A DNA stretch of 64,000 nucleotides from Limnothrix sp. FACHB-406 (lineage in GTDB: Bacteria; Cyanobacteriota; Cyanobacteriia; CACIAM-69d). Location of the stretch: positions 1 to 64,000 of the forward strand of contig NZ_JACJSP010000023.1 in the NCBI RefSeq assembly GCF_014698235.1. Direction: 5' to 3'. The notes under the pieces are model-generated. The model was not told where the DNA came from. It did no database searches and saw only the letters and a program-made list of their open reading frames with translations. Each line of letters begins with the position of its first letter. Positions within the stretch are counted from its first letter, which is position 1. This document shows, piece after piece, positions 33,777 to 41,805 of this stretch. The translations under genes were made by a program, and so were the position numbers.

Positions 33777-34934
33777 ATGGCCGAAGTACTGCTACATGCC
33801 TACACACCACTGTTGATTTGGACAGGGTTGGGACTTTTGTTGGGGCCCTGGTTACCCCGTTCTTGGCCACGACTGGTCGGGCGATCGCTCTATTGGGTCG
33901 GTGTGCCCCTCGAAGTCTTTTCCCTTGCCCGCCACACCAACTTTTCAGGCCAAATGGGTCTGGCTCCGGCCGGTGCGGCTCTCGCGGTGGTGTTGGGAGC
34001 CTTGCTGAGCCTGGCTTCGCTGCATTACCTGATGAGGCGCGATCTGCGCGTTGATATGCCGCCCGATCGCCCGACGGGGGGCCTTTGGGGGCGGCATGGC
34101 TCTGGGAAATTCGCAACGGCGATCGCCCTCAGCACCTCGCCCGCCCTGGCCCCGATGGTGACGAATTTGGAGACAAATTTCGGGGCAGATTGTGGAATAG
34201 ATTGTGGGGCAGATTGTGGGGCAGACCTCGCGATCGATGTGATCGATCCGGCCAAGGCTCCGGAAGCAGCCCCTTGGTGGACAGAACCCGCCGCCCGAGG
34301 GAGCTATATTCTCTCCGCCATGCTGGGGAACACGGGTTTTGTGGGCTTGGCGATCGCCCCTTTGTTTTTGGATGCCAGCTCAGCGGGATTTCCAGCGTTT
34401 TACGCAGTGTCCCAAAACGTGATGGGAACCTATGGCCTCGGGGTGTGGGTGGCCAGCACCTTTGGTTCCACAGGGGGCGATCGCAGCCTTTGGGGCCAAG
34501 TCAAAACCATGGCCGCCGTGCCCTCTCTTTGGGGATTTGGGTTTGGGGTGGCCAGCCAACCGATCGCCCTGCCCTCCTGGATCGAAACCCTGTCCCATGG
34601 CTCCGTGGGGCTGGTGATTCCCACGGCGTTTGTGTTGATGGGTATTCGGCTCAGTCAACTGAAAGGGTGGGACTGTTTGCGGGTGGCGGCCGTGCCGGCC
34701 CTGCTCAAAACCATCGCCGTGCCGGCCCTGTTGGGACTGGGGGCGATCGTGGTTGGGATTGATCCGCAATTACGCTTGGGGCTGGTGTTGATGTCCGGAA
34801 TGCCCACGGCCTTTGCTTGCCTGATTTTGGCGGAAGAATACGACCTCGATCGCTCCATGATTGCCACCAGCATCGCCCTCACCACCGTGCTGGTTTTGCT
34901 GGCCATCCCGATGTGGCTCAAATTGTTCGGTTAA
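33777..34934 (+). CDS. AEC (auxin efflux carrier) family transporter
   Basis: A 385-residue membrane protein with about ten hydrophobic helices in the AEC fold. The second half opens with AMLGNTGFVGLAIAPLF and YAVSQNVMGTYGLGVW and ends in a helix pair with GMPTAFACLILAEEYDLD, typical of the family. These carriers export small organic anions; the substrate is unknown. Between helices four and five is a cytoplasmic insertion with four short repeats of the form (G)AD/IDCG (about residues 133-150), encoded by a 12-nt tandem repeat at about 34183-34225. The gene starts 115 bp after zipN. Confidence 0.85.
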   Translation: MAEVLLHAYTPLLIWTGLGLLLGPWLPRSWPRLVGRSLYWVGVPLEVFSLARHTNFSGQMGLAPAGAALAVVLGALLSLASLHYLMRRDLRVDMPPDRPTGGLWGRHGSGKFATAIALSTSPALAPMVTNLETNFGADCGIDCGADCGADLAIDVIDPAKAPEAAPWWTEPAARGSYILSAMLGNTGFVGLAIAPLFLDASSAGFPAFYAVSQNVMGTYGLGVWVASTFGSTGGDRSLWGQVKTMAAVPSLWGFGFGVASQPIALPSWIETLSHGSVGLVIPTAFVLMGIRLSQLKGWDCLRVAAVPALLKTIAVPALLGLGAIVVGIDPQLRLGLVLMSGMPTAFACLILAEEYDLDRSMIATSIALTTVLVLLAIPMWLKLFG

Positions 34935-35140
34935 TGACCATAGGGGGAAAAATTCAGCATTGACATAAATCGCTTCCGATCACTTCAGGATTGGAGAGCG
35001 CAGGCGCAACAAGATTCGATCGGGATCAGGCCGCTCCCGAGGCCGCGCTAAAATGGCGAGCGATTTTGCAAGCCTCGGTTTACCCACCGCAAGCCTGCCT
35101 ACCCCCTTCCGGATTGGGTCAAATTTGGTGTTAGGAACGC

Positions 35141-35872
35141 ATGATGCACACTCGATCTACTCTGCCTTGGGCTTGGCAATTGGTGCAACGACGCACCCGT
35201 CGAGGATTGGCCTTGGGCCTGGCGATGGCCGCCTCCTGGACAAGCGCTGGGCCGCTACCGGTTTTGGCCAATCCTGTTCCGTCAACCATCGCTGCTGAGG
35301 GCCATGGGCTGAACGACTCGATCGGGCGGGCCCCGGAAGCCGCCTCACCCGCTCCAACGGTGATTCCCGCCAACATCCCCACCGACTCAGCCAACCCGAA
35401 CGCAACTCCCGGCTCAACTCCGGCTCAACCGCCAGCCCAAGCCCCCAATTTGTCTCCCAGCCCCACCGCAGCGCCAGCGGAACTGCCCGTGAAGCTGGTG
35501 TTGCGACTGCGGGAACGGCGGGTTTATGTCTATCGGGGCGATCGGGTAGAAGTCAGCTACCCGGTGGCGATCGGGAAACCTTCCACCCCCACCCCCACCG
35601 GCACCTATCGCGTGTTCCAAATGGTGAAAAATCCCATTTGGCGCAATCCCTGGACAGGCCAGGTCACCAACCCCGGCCCCAACAGCGCCCTGGGGTTACG
35701 CTGGATTGGGTTTATGGAGCGCTCCAACGGCATCATTGGGTTTCATGGCACGCCCACGGTTAACTCGATCGGGCGGGCCGCCTCCAATGGCTGTGTGCGG
35801 ATGCGCAACGAGCATGTTGTAGAACTATTTGAAAAAGTGCAAATGGGAACCACCGTTGTGGTTGAACCCTAG
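35141..35872 (+). CDS. L,D-transpeptidase (YkuD family), copy 1
   Basis: A 243-residue exported enzyme forming 3-3 cross-links or attaching proteins to peptidoglycan. It has a twin-Arg-like signal region (QRRTRRGLALGLAMAAS, cleavage about residue 43), a Pro/Ala/Ser spacer (45-112) and a YkuD domain from about 115. Catalytic motif: GFHGTP followed by S-NGCVRMRN with the nucleophile Cys218. An ATG three bases downstream is an equal alternative. A paralogue follows 30 bp later. Envelope neighbours include the peptidoglycan-binding protein at 46.4 kb. Confidence 0.93.
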   Translation: MMHTRSTLPWAWQLVQRRTRRGLALGLAMAASWTSAGPLPVLANPVPSTIAAEGHGLNDSIGRAPEAASPAPTVIPANIPTDSANPNATPGSTPAQPPAQAPNLSPSPTAAPAELPVKLVLRLRERRVYVYRGDRVEVSYPVAIGKPSTPTPTGTYRVFQMVKNPIWRNPWTGQVTNPGPNSALGLRWIGFMERSNGIIGFHGTPTVNSIGRAASNGCVRMRNEHVVELFEKVQMGTTVVVEP

Positions 35873-35902
35873 GCCCCTCTGCCTTGAATCCACACCCACC
35901 CT

Positions 35903-36559
35903 ATGCAGTTCCAGCAACCGCCGCATTTTGGGGACTCTTCTCGCCCCTTGAACCTTCTGGCGATCCTGGGTCTGGGCTTACTGTCCGGGGGCCCGGCCTG
36001 GGCAGAGGGGCCCCAACCGTCCCCCAATCCGCAACCCCGCCCCGTCCAGGCCGTTAACCCAGCCGCCAATGAGTCGCCCCTAGAGCGGCCAGGCCTGTGG
36101 CCCCCGATCGTACAAACGGCCCAACCGCCGTTGCCCGGTTTGGGCCAATACCAAGCCCATGTCCCAGTCGTTTCCAGTGCCCTGGTGTTAAGGCTTGGGG
36201 AGCGGCGGGTTTATCTCTATCGCGGTACGGTGATGGTGCGCAGCTATCCCGTGGCGATCGGGCGGGATGGTTGGGAAACGCCCACGGGCCATTTTCAGGT
36301 CATTCAAAAAACAGTGGATCCCGTTTGGCAGCATCCCTTCAACGGCACGATCGTCCCGGCGGGAAAAGATAATCCCTTGGGGGTTCGTTGGATTGGGTTT
36401 TGGACCAATGGTGACAACTCGATCGGCTTCCATGGCACACCTAATCCGGAGCTGATCGGTCAAGCGGTTTCCCACGGTTGTGTGCGGATGCGCAATGAGG
36501 ACATTGTGGATTTATTCGATCGGGTCACGGAGGGGATGCCCGTGCGGGTGGAGCCATGA
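35903..36559 (+). CDS. L,D-transpeptidase (YkuD family), copy 2
   Basis: A 218-residue paralogue of the preceding gene, with the same order: signal peptide (LLAILGLGLLSGGPAWAEG, cleavage about residue 34), Pro-rich spacer, YkuD domain from about 92. Motif GFHGTP then HGCVRMRN with Cys193. The domains agree closely over LRLGERRVYLYRG, YPVAIG and VRWIGF, so the pair arose by tandem duplication with diverged spacers. It starts 30 bp after copy 1 and is probably in the same operon. Confidence 0.93.
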   Translation: MQFQQPPHFGDSSRPLNLLAILGLGLLSGGPAWAEGPQPSPNPQPRPVQAVNPAANESPLERPGLWPPIVQTAQPPLPGLGQYQAHVPVVSSALVLRLGERRVYLYRGTVMVRSYPVAIGRDGWETPTGHFQVIQKTVDPVWQHPFNGTIVPAGKDNPLGVRWIGFWTNGDNSIGFHGTPNPELIGQAVSHGCVRMRNEDIVDLFDRVTEGMPVRVEP

Positions 36560-36599
36560 CGCAACAGACTAAAGCCGGACTGGCACGGGACTGAATCGG

Positions 36600-36625
36600 A
36601 GGTGGGCCAGTGAGCCGGCCCACCT
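36600..36625 (+). terminator. Strong hairpin after the L,D-transpeptidase pair
   Basis: AGGTGGGCC (36600-36608) pairs with GGCCCACCT (36617-36625) around an 8-nt loop, 41 bp after the stop of copy 2. There is no T-tract, so termination is likely but not certain. Confidence 0.45.
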
Positions 36626-36825
36626 GGGCCCATCCCCGATCGCCCTCCCGGGAACTGGTAATCTAAACAGGCTGGGTACAGGCGATCGGCCGCTCCGTGA
36701 TTTTGTGGCGCTTGCTTGCAACCACGGTTGAGCGGCTCCTGTTGGGCCCGTTGCCAACGGCCCTGCTTCTTCCGCAACCCACAGCAACCTCGTCTCGTTG
36801 AATTTGCCCCATTCACTAGCCAACC

Positions 36826-37056
36826 ATGTCTAAACTCGACAAGCCCTTTGACACGTCGGATTTGATGTATCGTGCTGCCTCGCTGATTTCCGAATCGTCC
36901 AATCGCTACAAAATCACGGTGCAGGTGGCCAACCGGGCGAAGCGTCGCCGCTACGAAGAATTTGACACGGGCGAAGAATCTGCCATGAAGCCGGTGATTC
37001 GCGCCATCATTGAAATGTCCGATGAGCTGACCCAGCCGGACATCATTGTTTCTTAG
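36826..37056 (+). CDS. rpoZ: RNA polymerase omega subunit
   Basis: A 76-residue cyanobacterial omega subunit, which helps fold and hold the beta' subunit and affects sigma factor use. The family core is clear ([53 protein letters not shown]), with the typical C-terminal TQPDIIVS. The stop TAG (37054-37056) lies inside a 17-bp tandem duplication. Confidence 0.95.
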   Translation: MSKLDKPFDTSDLMYRAASLISESSNRYKITVQVANRAKRRRYEEFDTGEESAMKPVIRAIIEMSDELTQPDIIVS

Positions 37057-37080
37057 TTTGTTTTGTTTCTTAGTTTGTTT
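37047..37080. repeat. 17-bp tandem duplication covering the rpoZ stop codon
   Basis: TGTTTCTTAGTTTGTTT occurs at 37047-37063 and 37064-37080. The first copy contains the rpoZ TAG. The unit is T-rich, so it could also end transcription. Confidence 0.95.
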
Positions 37081-37222
37081 CTCAATTTCGTCAGTCTCCT
37101 AATGGCGCTTCTGAACGTTGGTTCTGTTCTGAACGTTATTTTTGAGCGTTAATTGAGGGTTCGGCCCGCCCGTCCGGAGCGCGGTCATCTCGACCGCCCG
37201 GATCAACCAAGATTCAGAATCC

Positions 37223-37828
37223 ATGAAGCGAGCACGGCAGTTTATGACTCTGTTGAGCGGAAACGGGCGGCGATCGGGGCGTTGGCCCTGCCTGTGGGGC
37301 GTTTGGGTGGCCTTGGGCTTAGCGATCGCCCTGATGCTTCGGGGCCCCGCGATCGCCCAACTGCCTCCTTCCACCAATGATGTTTGGCGGCAGGTTTATC
37401 AAGTGCTGCCGGATATTCCCCGGGAAGATCACTACATCAACCGTGAGTCCCGAGAGGTCGATCGCGGCAGCAGTTTATTAGCCCGCATGATTCGCTACCA
37501 CGTTTACCAAGTGGGGCGATCGCCCTTTTCGCGATTGGATTGGAAACTGACCCTCGCGGACTATTTGGGCCTGCATCAATACATTCCCGAAACCAGCTAT
37601 CCCGGCAATGAACGCCTCACGGAAAATCCCTTGGATGGGGACCAGGCGGCCGTTCGACGCTTGAACCGGGCCCAGCGCGATCGGTTGGTGAACACCCTGG
37701 TGATTTTGTTTGACCCCAACGGCAATCGGGGTGAGCTGCCCACCGCTACCCCCGGCCCCACCAATACCCCGCGTCCCACTCCGGTGCAGCCTCGACCCGG
37801 TAGCGGTGCGGATTTGTTGCGCCTGTAA
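37223..37828 (+). CDS. Exported protein of unknown function
   Basis: I do not recognise a named family. It is 201 residues long. A basic N-terminus and hydrophobic segment (WGVWVALGLAIALMLRG, residues 29-45) end in IAQLP, suggesting a Sec signal peptide with cleavage near residue 47. The mature part is well ordered and looks conserved: DVWRQVYQVLPDIPREDHY, NRESREVDRGSSLLARMI, LDWKLTLADYLGLHQYI. A Pro/Thr tail (TPGPTNTPRPTP) ends the protein. Probably periplasmic or thylakoid-lumenal. It is followed 30 bp later by the RTX protein gene. Confidence 0.75.
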   Translation: MKRARQFMTLLSGNGRRSGRWPCLWGVWVALGLAIALMLRGPAIAQLPPSTNDVWRQVYQVLPDIPREDHYINRESREVDRGSSLLARMIRYHVYQVGRSPFSRLDWKLTLADYLGLHQYIPETSYPGNERLTENPLDGDQAAVRRLNRAQRDRLVNTLVILFDPNGNRGELPTATPGPTNTPRPTPVQPRPGSGADLLRL

Positions 37829-37855
37829 TTTGTCCCCATTGAATTTGTCCCATTG
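37827..37855. repeat. Near-perfect 15/14-bp tandem repeat at the stop codon
   Basis: AATTTGTCCCCATTG (37827-37841) is followed by AATTTGTCCCATTG (37842-37855), one base shorter. It starts at the last two bases of the TAA of the preceding gene and leads into the start of the RTX gene. Confidence 0.88.
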
Positions 37856-37858
37856 ACC

Positions 37859-38767
37859 ATGGCCGACAATGATTACGAATTCGGCAGTTTCTTTAGCCTG
37901 TTTGCTGCCGATGGATTACCGGATACTCGCTTGATTCGCGATCCGCTGTCGCCCGATGATGGAACCCGACCGCGTTTTTTTGATCTGAGTGCCAATGGGC
38001 AACAGGGCGATCGGGTGCGGATTCCGTCCCTGCTGACGGCCTATCCAGGGGGGGTGCGGGCCCTGAATGGTGATGATTTGGTGCAGGGCAGCGAGGCCGC
38101 AGACATCATCTATGGCAACGGGGGCGGCGACTACCTGGAAGGCAACGGCGGGGCCGATCGCCTGATCGGTGGGCGAGGGATGGATTACCTCAGCGGCGGG
38201 GCCGGCAACGACACCCTATTTGGCAATTTACAAGCCGACTATCTCTATGGCGGTGAAGGGGATGATCTGCTGCTGGGGGGGCAGGGGGCCGATATCCTGA
38301 CCGGTGAGGCCGGCAACGATACTCTCGCAGGGGACTTGGGGCGCGATCGGCTCTGGGGAGGTCGCGGCGCAGATACCTTTATCCTCCGGCCGGGCGATGC
38401 TCCGGCCAACAGCGCGATCGGGAGTGAGCAACCCCGTACCACCGACCCAATTTTCAACGTGGATGAGCTGGTGGTGGATATCATCCTGGACTACAACGCG
38501 GCCGAGGGCGATCGTATCCAGTTGGCGGATGGTGTGTTGCCGGCCAATGTGCGCCTCAGCCAGCGCTACTTGGTGATTGGCGATTCGCGCGACCATGCGC
38601 CTGAGGGGCCGTTTCCGCCAGGATCGATGATTCGGACGGCGGATTTTCGGGTGGAGGCGATCGCGGCCACGCTGATTACGGATAGCAGCACTGGCCTGGC
38701 TCTGGGGCTAGTGCGCGGTGCCAGTCCCGATCAGATCAGAATTGTGGGTCTGAATGCCGGAGGGTGA
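37859..38767 (+). CDS. RTX-type calcium-binding repeat protein
   Basis: A 302-residue protein with about ten consecutive glycine-rich nonapeptides (GNGGGDYLE, GGRGMDYLS, GGAGNDTLF, GGEGDDLLL, GGQGADILT and others, about residues 78-170). These form a Ca2+-binding beta-roll. There is no N-terminal signal peptide, consistent with type I secretion signalled from the C-terminus. The C-terminal 130 residues contain NVDELVVDIILDYNAAEGDRIQL, the usual cap after such repeats. No catalytic domain is visible, so it is a short structural RTX protein and not a haemolysin or protease. ATG 37859 is preferred over TTG 37853. Confidence 0.88.
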   Translation: MADNDYEFGSFFSLFAADGLPDTRLIRDPLSPDDGTRPRFFDLSANGQQGDRVRIPSLLTAYPGGVRALNGDDLVQGSEAADIIYGNGGGDYLEGNGGADRLIGGRGMDYLSGGAGNDTLFGNLQADYLYGGEGDDLLLGGQGADILTGEAGNDTLAGDLGRDRLWGGRGADTFILRPGDAPANSAIGSEQPRTTDPIFNVDELVVDIILDYNAAEGDRIQLADGVLPANVRLSQRYLVIGDSRDHAPEGPFPPGSMIRTADFRVEAIAATLITDSSTGLALGLVRGASPDQIRIVGLNAGG

Positions 38768-38792
38768 CCTACCCAGGCATGAATCGCTCCGG

Positions 38793-38810
38793 CCCCTGCT
38801 CAGGGGTTTT
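38793..38810 (+). terminator. Intrinsic-type terminator after the RTX gene
   Basis: CCCCT (38793-38797) pairs with AGGGG (38802-38806) around GCTC and is followed by TTTT. It overlaps the last codons of the convergent GGDEF-EAL gene. Confidence 0.5.
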
Positions 38811-41691
38811 GGGGATCCAATTCCTGGGGATCAAGGCGTTCAGCGGCGTAGTTGAGGGTGCGATCGATGGTGTCGATCAGGGCGCGGTTGGTGGCCGGAG
38901 CCGATCGCTCCTGGGGCGATCGAACAATGGTTAACCGCGGCCGGGGCGGTCGCACACGCCTTTGCCAATTCGTCATCCAAGCTTCCAAGGTGCGGGGGGT
39001 GCTGGCTGGACAGAAAAAGAACCCTTGCACTTGCCGACAGCCCAACCCTTGCAAGGTGCTGATGCTGGAGATGGTTTCGGCTCCTTCGGCGGTGACGGTT
39101 AACTCTAACTGCTCGGCCAGGTTCAAAATGGCGGCCACGATCGCCCGAGGTCGTTCTTGGCGATCGAGGTTATGGATAAATGACTGATCAATTTTCAGCC
39201 CCGACAGCGGCAATTGGTGCAAATAGCTGAGGGACGAGTAGCCCGTGCCAAAGTCATCAATCACCCAGCGCACCCCCAAGATCGCCAGGCGATCGAGCGT
39301 GGCCCGCAACTCCGGGGAGAGGTGCATCAACAGGCTTTCCGTAATTTCCAAAGCCAGGAGATTGGGGGGCAGCCCCGTTTCTTGCAAAATGGCCTCCACT
39401 TGCCCCACAAAGTCCGCCCCCGTCAGTTGACGAATGGAGCAGTTGACGGAAATGGGCAACTCTTGACACCAGGGATAGGCCGATCGCCAATGCTGTAGTT
39501 GCTGGCAGGCTTCCCGCAGGGCCCACAGCCCCAACTCCACAATGATGCCGGTTTCTTCCGCGATCGGGATGAACTCCGTGGGGGCGATCGACCCACGTTG
39601 GGGATGGTGCCAGCGCATCAGGGCCTCAAATCCCTGGATCGCTTGGGTCTCCAACGCCACCACCGGTTGGTAGTGCAGCACCAGTTCTCGCCGAGGCAGC
39701 GCCCACTGCAAATCCGAAGCCATCTGGAACCGACTGAGCACCTGGGCATGCATTTCCCGCCGGAAGACCACGCAAGTGCCTTTGCCCCGCTGTTTAGCCG
39801 CATAAAGGGCAATTTCTGCCTGACGCAGCAGGGTTTCCGCATCCAACTGAGGATTTACCCAGGTGATGCCGATGCTGACGCGCGCAAAAATTTCCAAACT
39901 CCCCAGGTCAAAGGGTTGGGCAATGAGGGTTTGCAGTTGAATGGCGCGATCGATCCCTTGGTCATAGCTGGCCAATCCTTCCAAAAACAGCGTAAATTCA
40001 TCGCCCCCAAACCGAGCCAGCACCTCATTGGGTTGCAAATGGGCTTGCAGCCGCTGGGCCAATAGGGTCAGCAACTGATCGCCCACCCAATGGCCCAAGG
40101 AATCGTTCACCAGCTTGAAATCATCCAAGTCCAAATGCAGGATGGCGCTATAGTGACCGGGCCCGGCATCAATTAACCCTGGCCAGGGCTGAGGGTTGAG
40201 GCCGGTTGCCAATGGCGGTTCCCCCGGTGGGCCCATGGGGTGGACCATGTTTTGCGCCATTTGCTGTTCTATTTGCTGCTCCATTTGCTCTAGGCGATGG
40301 TCAATGGCTTGCAGCAGGGTGTGGCGATTGGGCAAATCCGTAAGCGGATCGTGGGCGGCTTGGTGGGCCAGGGTTTGAAAAGATTGGGCGAGCTGCTCCG
40401 TCATGGCGTTGAAGGTGCTGGCCAGGCGATCGATTTCGGCAATGGGCGATCGGGGCGCGCGATCGAGCCAGTTCCCCTTGGCCAAACCCTCCGCCGCCAA
40501 GACCAGGTGCTGAAGCGGCCGAGTTAGCCATTGGGTTAGCCATCCCCCCACCGCCGCCACCACCAGCAACATCACCAAACAAGCCACCACCGTTGTTTGT
40601 AACTGAGCGGCGATCGGGGCGTAAAAATCACTTTCCGGCACCACAATCACCACCCACCATTGCAGACCGATCGCGTTTTGGAACCGAGTGGCCTGGCCCA
40701 AATAGGCGCGATGGTTCACGGTCAGGGTAAAGGATTGGGGATTGGCAGCGGCGGAGGATTGAACTCCGGCTGGCGGGTCTGCGGAATTCGTTGGGGCGGT
40801 GATGATCCGATCGGCTGCGAGATGTTGGGCCGTGGCTCGAATCACCGGATGCAGGGATTGATTGGCCTTAATGCGGCTGGGTTGGGGTTGGTTGGGCCAA
40901 ACCAATGGCGTGTCGGTGGAGGTGGCGATGAGCTGCCCATCGGTTTCCATCACAAAAGCCAAGCCCGATCGCCCGATCGGCAGGTTTTTCAGAAACCGGC
41001 TCACCGCCGACAGATACAGCCGCGACGTGACCACCCCAATGACTTGCCCATTGCGATCGCGCACGGGCTGGCTCACCGGCAGCGCCAAAATTTGCGGGTT
41101 GCTGTGGAGCTGAAAGACCGAATTCCAAACCAAACGCTCGGCTTTGAAGGTGTTGCTGTACCAACTCCGGCGGCGCGGGTCAAACACTTGGGCCACGGAG
41201 GTCAGCTTGCGGTTTTGGTCTAAATCAAACCCCAGCATTTTGCCGTCCGTGGCTCGCCCGGCCACCTGCAATTGGCGAGCGCTGCGATCGTCGGTGAACT
41301 GCACGGCGGCAAACTCCCCATCCTGGCCGCCATAGGCCACGTTGTCCACCGTGCCCTTGAAGATTTGGAAATATTCAATCAGGCGCTGTTCCCGATCGCT
41401 CGGATTCAAAAAATTCACCCGCCCCGTTTCCGAATCCTGGGCCATCAGTTGCACCACCTGGATCGGGGCTTGCAAACTGCCCTGCAAAAATTGCCCAATC
41501 CGCAGGCTGGTTTCCTGGCGCAGGCGGGTGCTGTTGGCGGTTAGCAGGTGGTTGGCATGTCGCCAGGCGAGCCAACTGGTTAGCCCAATCGCCCCCACCA
41601 ACTGGATCGCCACGGGCATCACCAGCAGCCACCGCAGGGGAACCGATCGCGCTCGAAGTCCGAATGTTGAGATCGCCTTGGGGTTAATCAA
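38800..41691 (-). CDS. Membrane Cache-HAMP-GGDEF-EAL protein
   Basis: A 963-residue inner-membrane c-di-GMP protein. TM helix about 18-40, periplasmic Cache-type sensor about 45-345 (DPRRRSWYSNTF, LALPVSQPVRDRNGQVIGVV), TM helix about 355-380, HAMP about 385-435, GGDEF (LTDLPNRHTLL, FGGDEFTLFLEG) and EAL (FEALMRWHHP, LEITESLLM, DDFGTGYSSLSYL, KIDQSFIH, AEGAET). Both active sites look intact. There is no RxxD inhibitory site (QPNE instead). A Met/Gln-rich low-complexity segment (about residues 475-500, LEQMEQQIEQQM) sits inside the GGDEF domain, before LDLDDFKLVND. The start is a TTG at 41691; an upstream in-frame stop (TAA) leaves no better codon before the first helix. Confidence 0.93.
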   Translation of the reverse strand: MINPKAISTFGLRARSVPLRWLLVMPVAIQLVGAIGLTSWLAWRHANHLLTANSTRLRQETSLRIGQFLQGSLQAPIQVVQLMAQDSETGRVNFLNPSDREQRLIEYFQIFKGTVDNVAYGGQDGEFAAVQFTDDRSARQLQVAGRATDGKMLGFDLDQNRKLTSVAQVFDPRRRSWYSNTFKAERLVWNSVFQLHSNPQILALPVSQPVRDRNGQVIGVVTSRLYLSAVSRFLKNLPIGRSGLAFVMETDGQLIATSTDTPLVWPNQPQPSRIKANQSLHPVIRATAQHLAADRIITAPTNSADPPAGVQSSAAANPQSFTLTVNHRAYLGQATRFQNAIGLQWWVVIVVPESDFYAPIAAQLQTTVVACLVMLLVVAAVGGWLTQWLTRPLQHLVLAAEGLAKGNWLDRAPRSPIAEIDRLASTFNAMTEQLAQSFQTLAHQAAHDPLTDLPNRHTLLQAIDHRLEQMEQQIEQQMAQNMVHPMGPPGEPPLATGLNPQPWPGLIDAGPGHYSAILHLDLDDFKLVNDSLGHWVGDQLLTLLAQRLQAHLQPNEVLARFGGDEFTLFLEGLASYDQGIDRAIQLQTLIAQPFDLGSLEIFARVSIGITWVNPQLDAETLLRQAEIALYAAKQRGKGTCVVFRREMHAQVLSRFQMASDLQWALPRRELVLHYQPVVALETQAIQGFEALMRWHHPQRGSIAPTEFIPIAEETGIIVELGLWALREACQQLQHWRSAYPWCQELPISVNCSIRQLTGADFVGQVEAILQETGLPPNLLALEITESLLMHLSPELRATLDRLAILGVRWVIDDFGTGYSSLSYLHQLPLSGLKIDQSFIHNLDRQERPRAIVAAILNLAEQLELTVTAEGAETISSISTLQGLGCRQVQGFFFCPASTPRTLEAWMTNWQRRVRPPRPRLTIVRSPQERSAPATNRALIDTIDRTLNYAAERLDPQELDPQNP

Positions 41692-41805
41692 CCGTGATTA
41701 ATTTGCTGTGGTTTACTGACATTTTTGCAAACAGGCGAGCCAACCCCGATCGTTCGGTGGTTGAATCAATCCTGCATTTCTGCATTGCTGCATTTTGAAG
41801 TTGCA

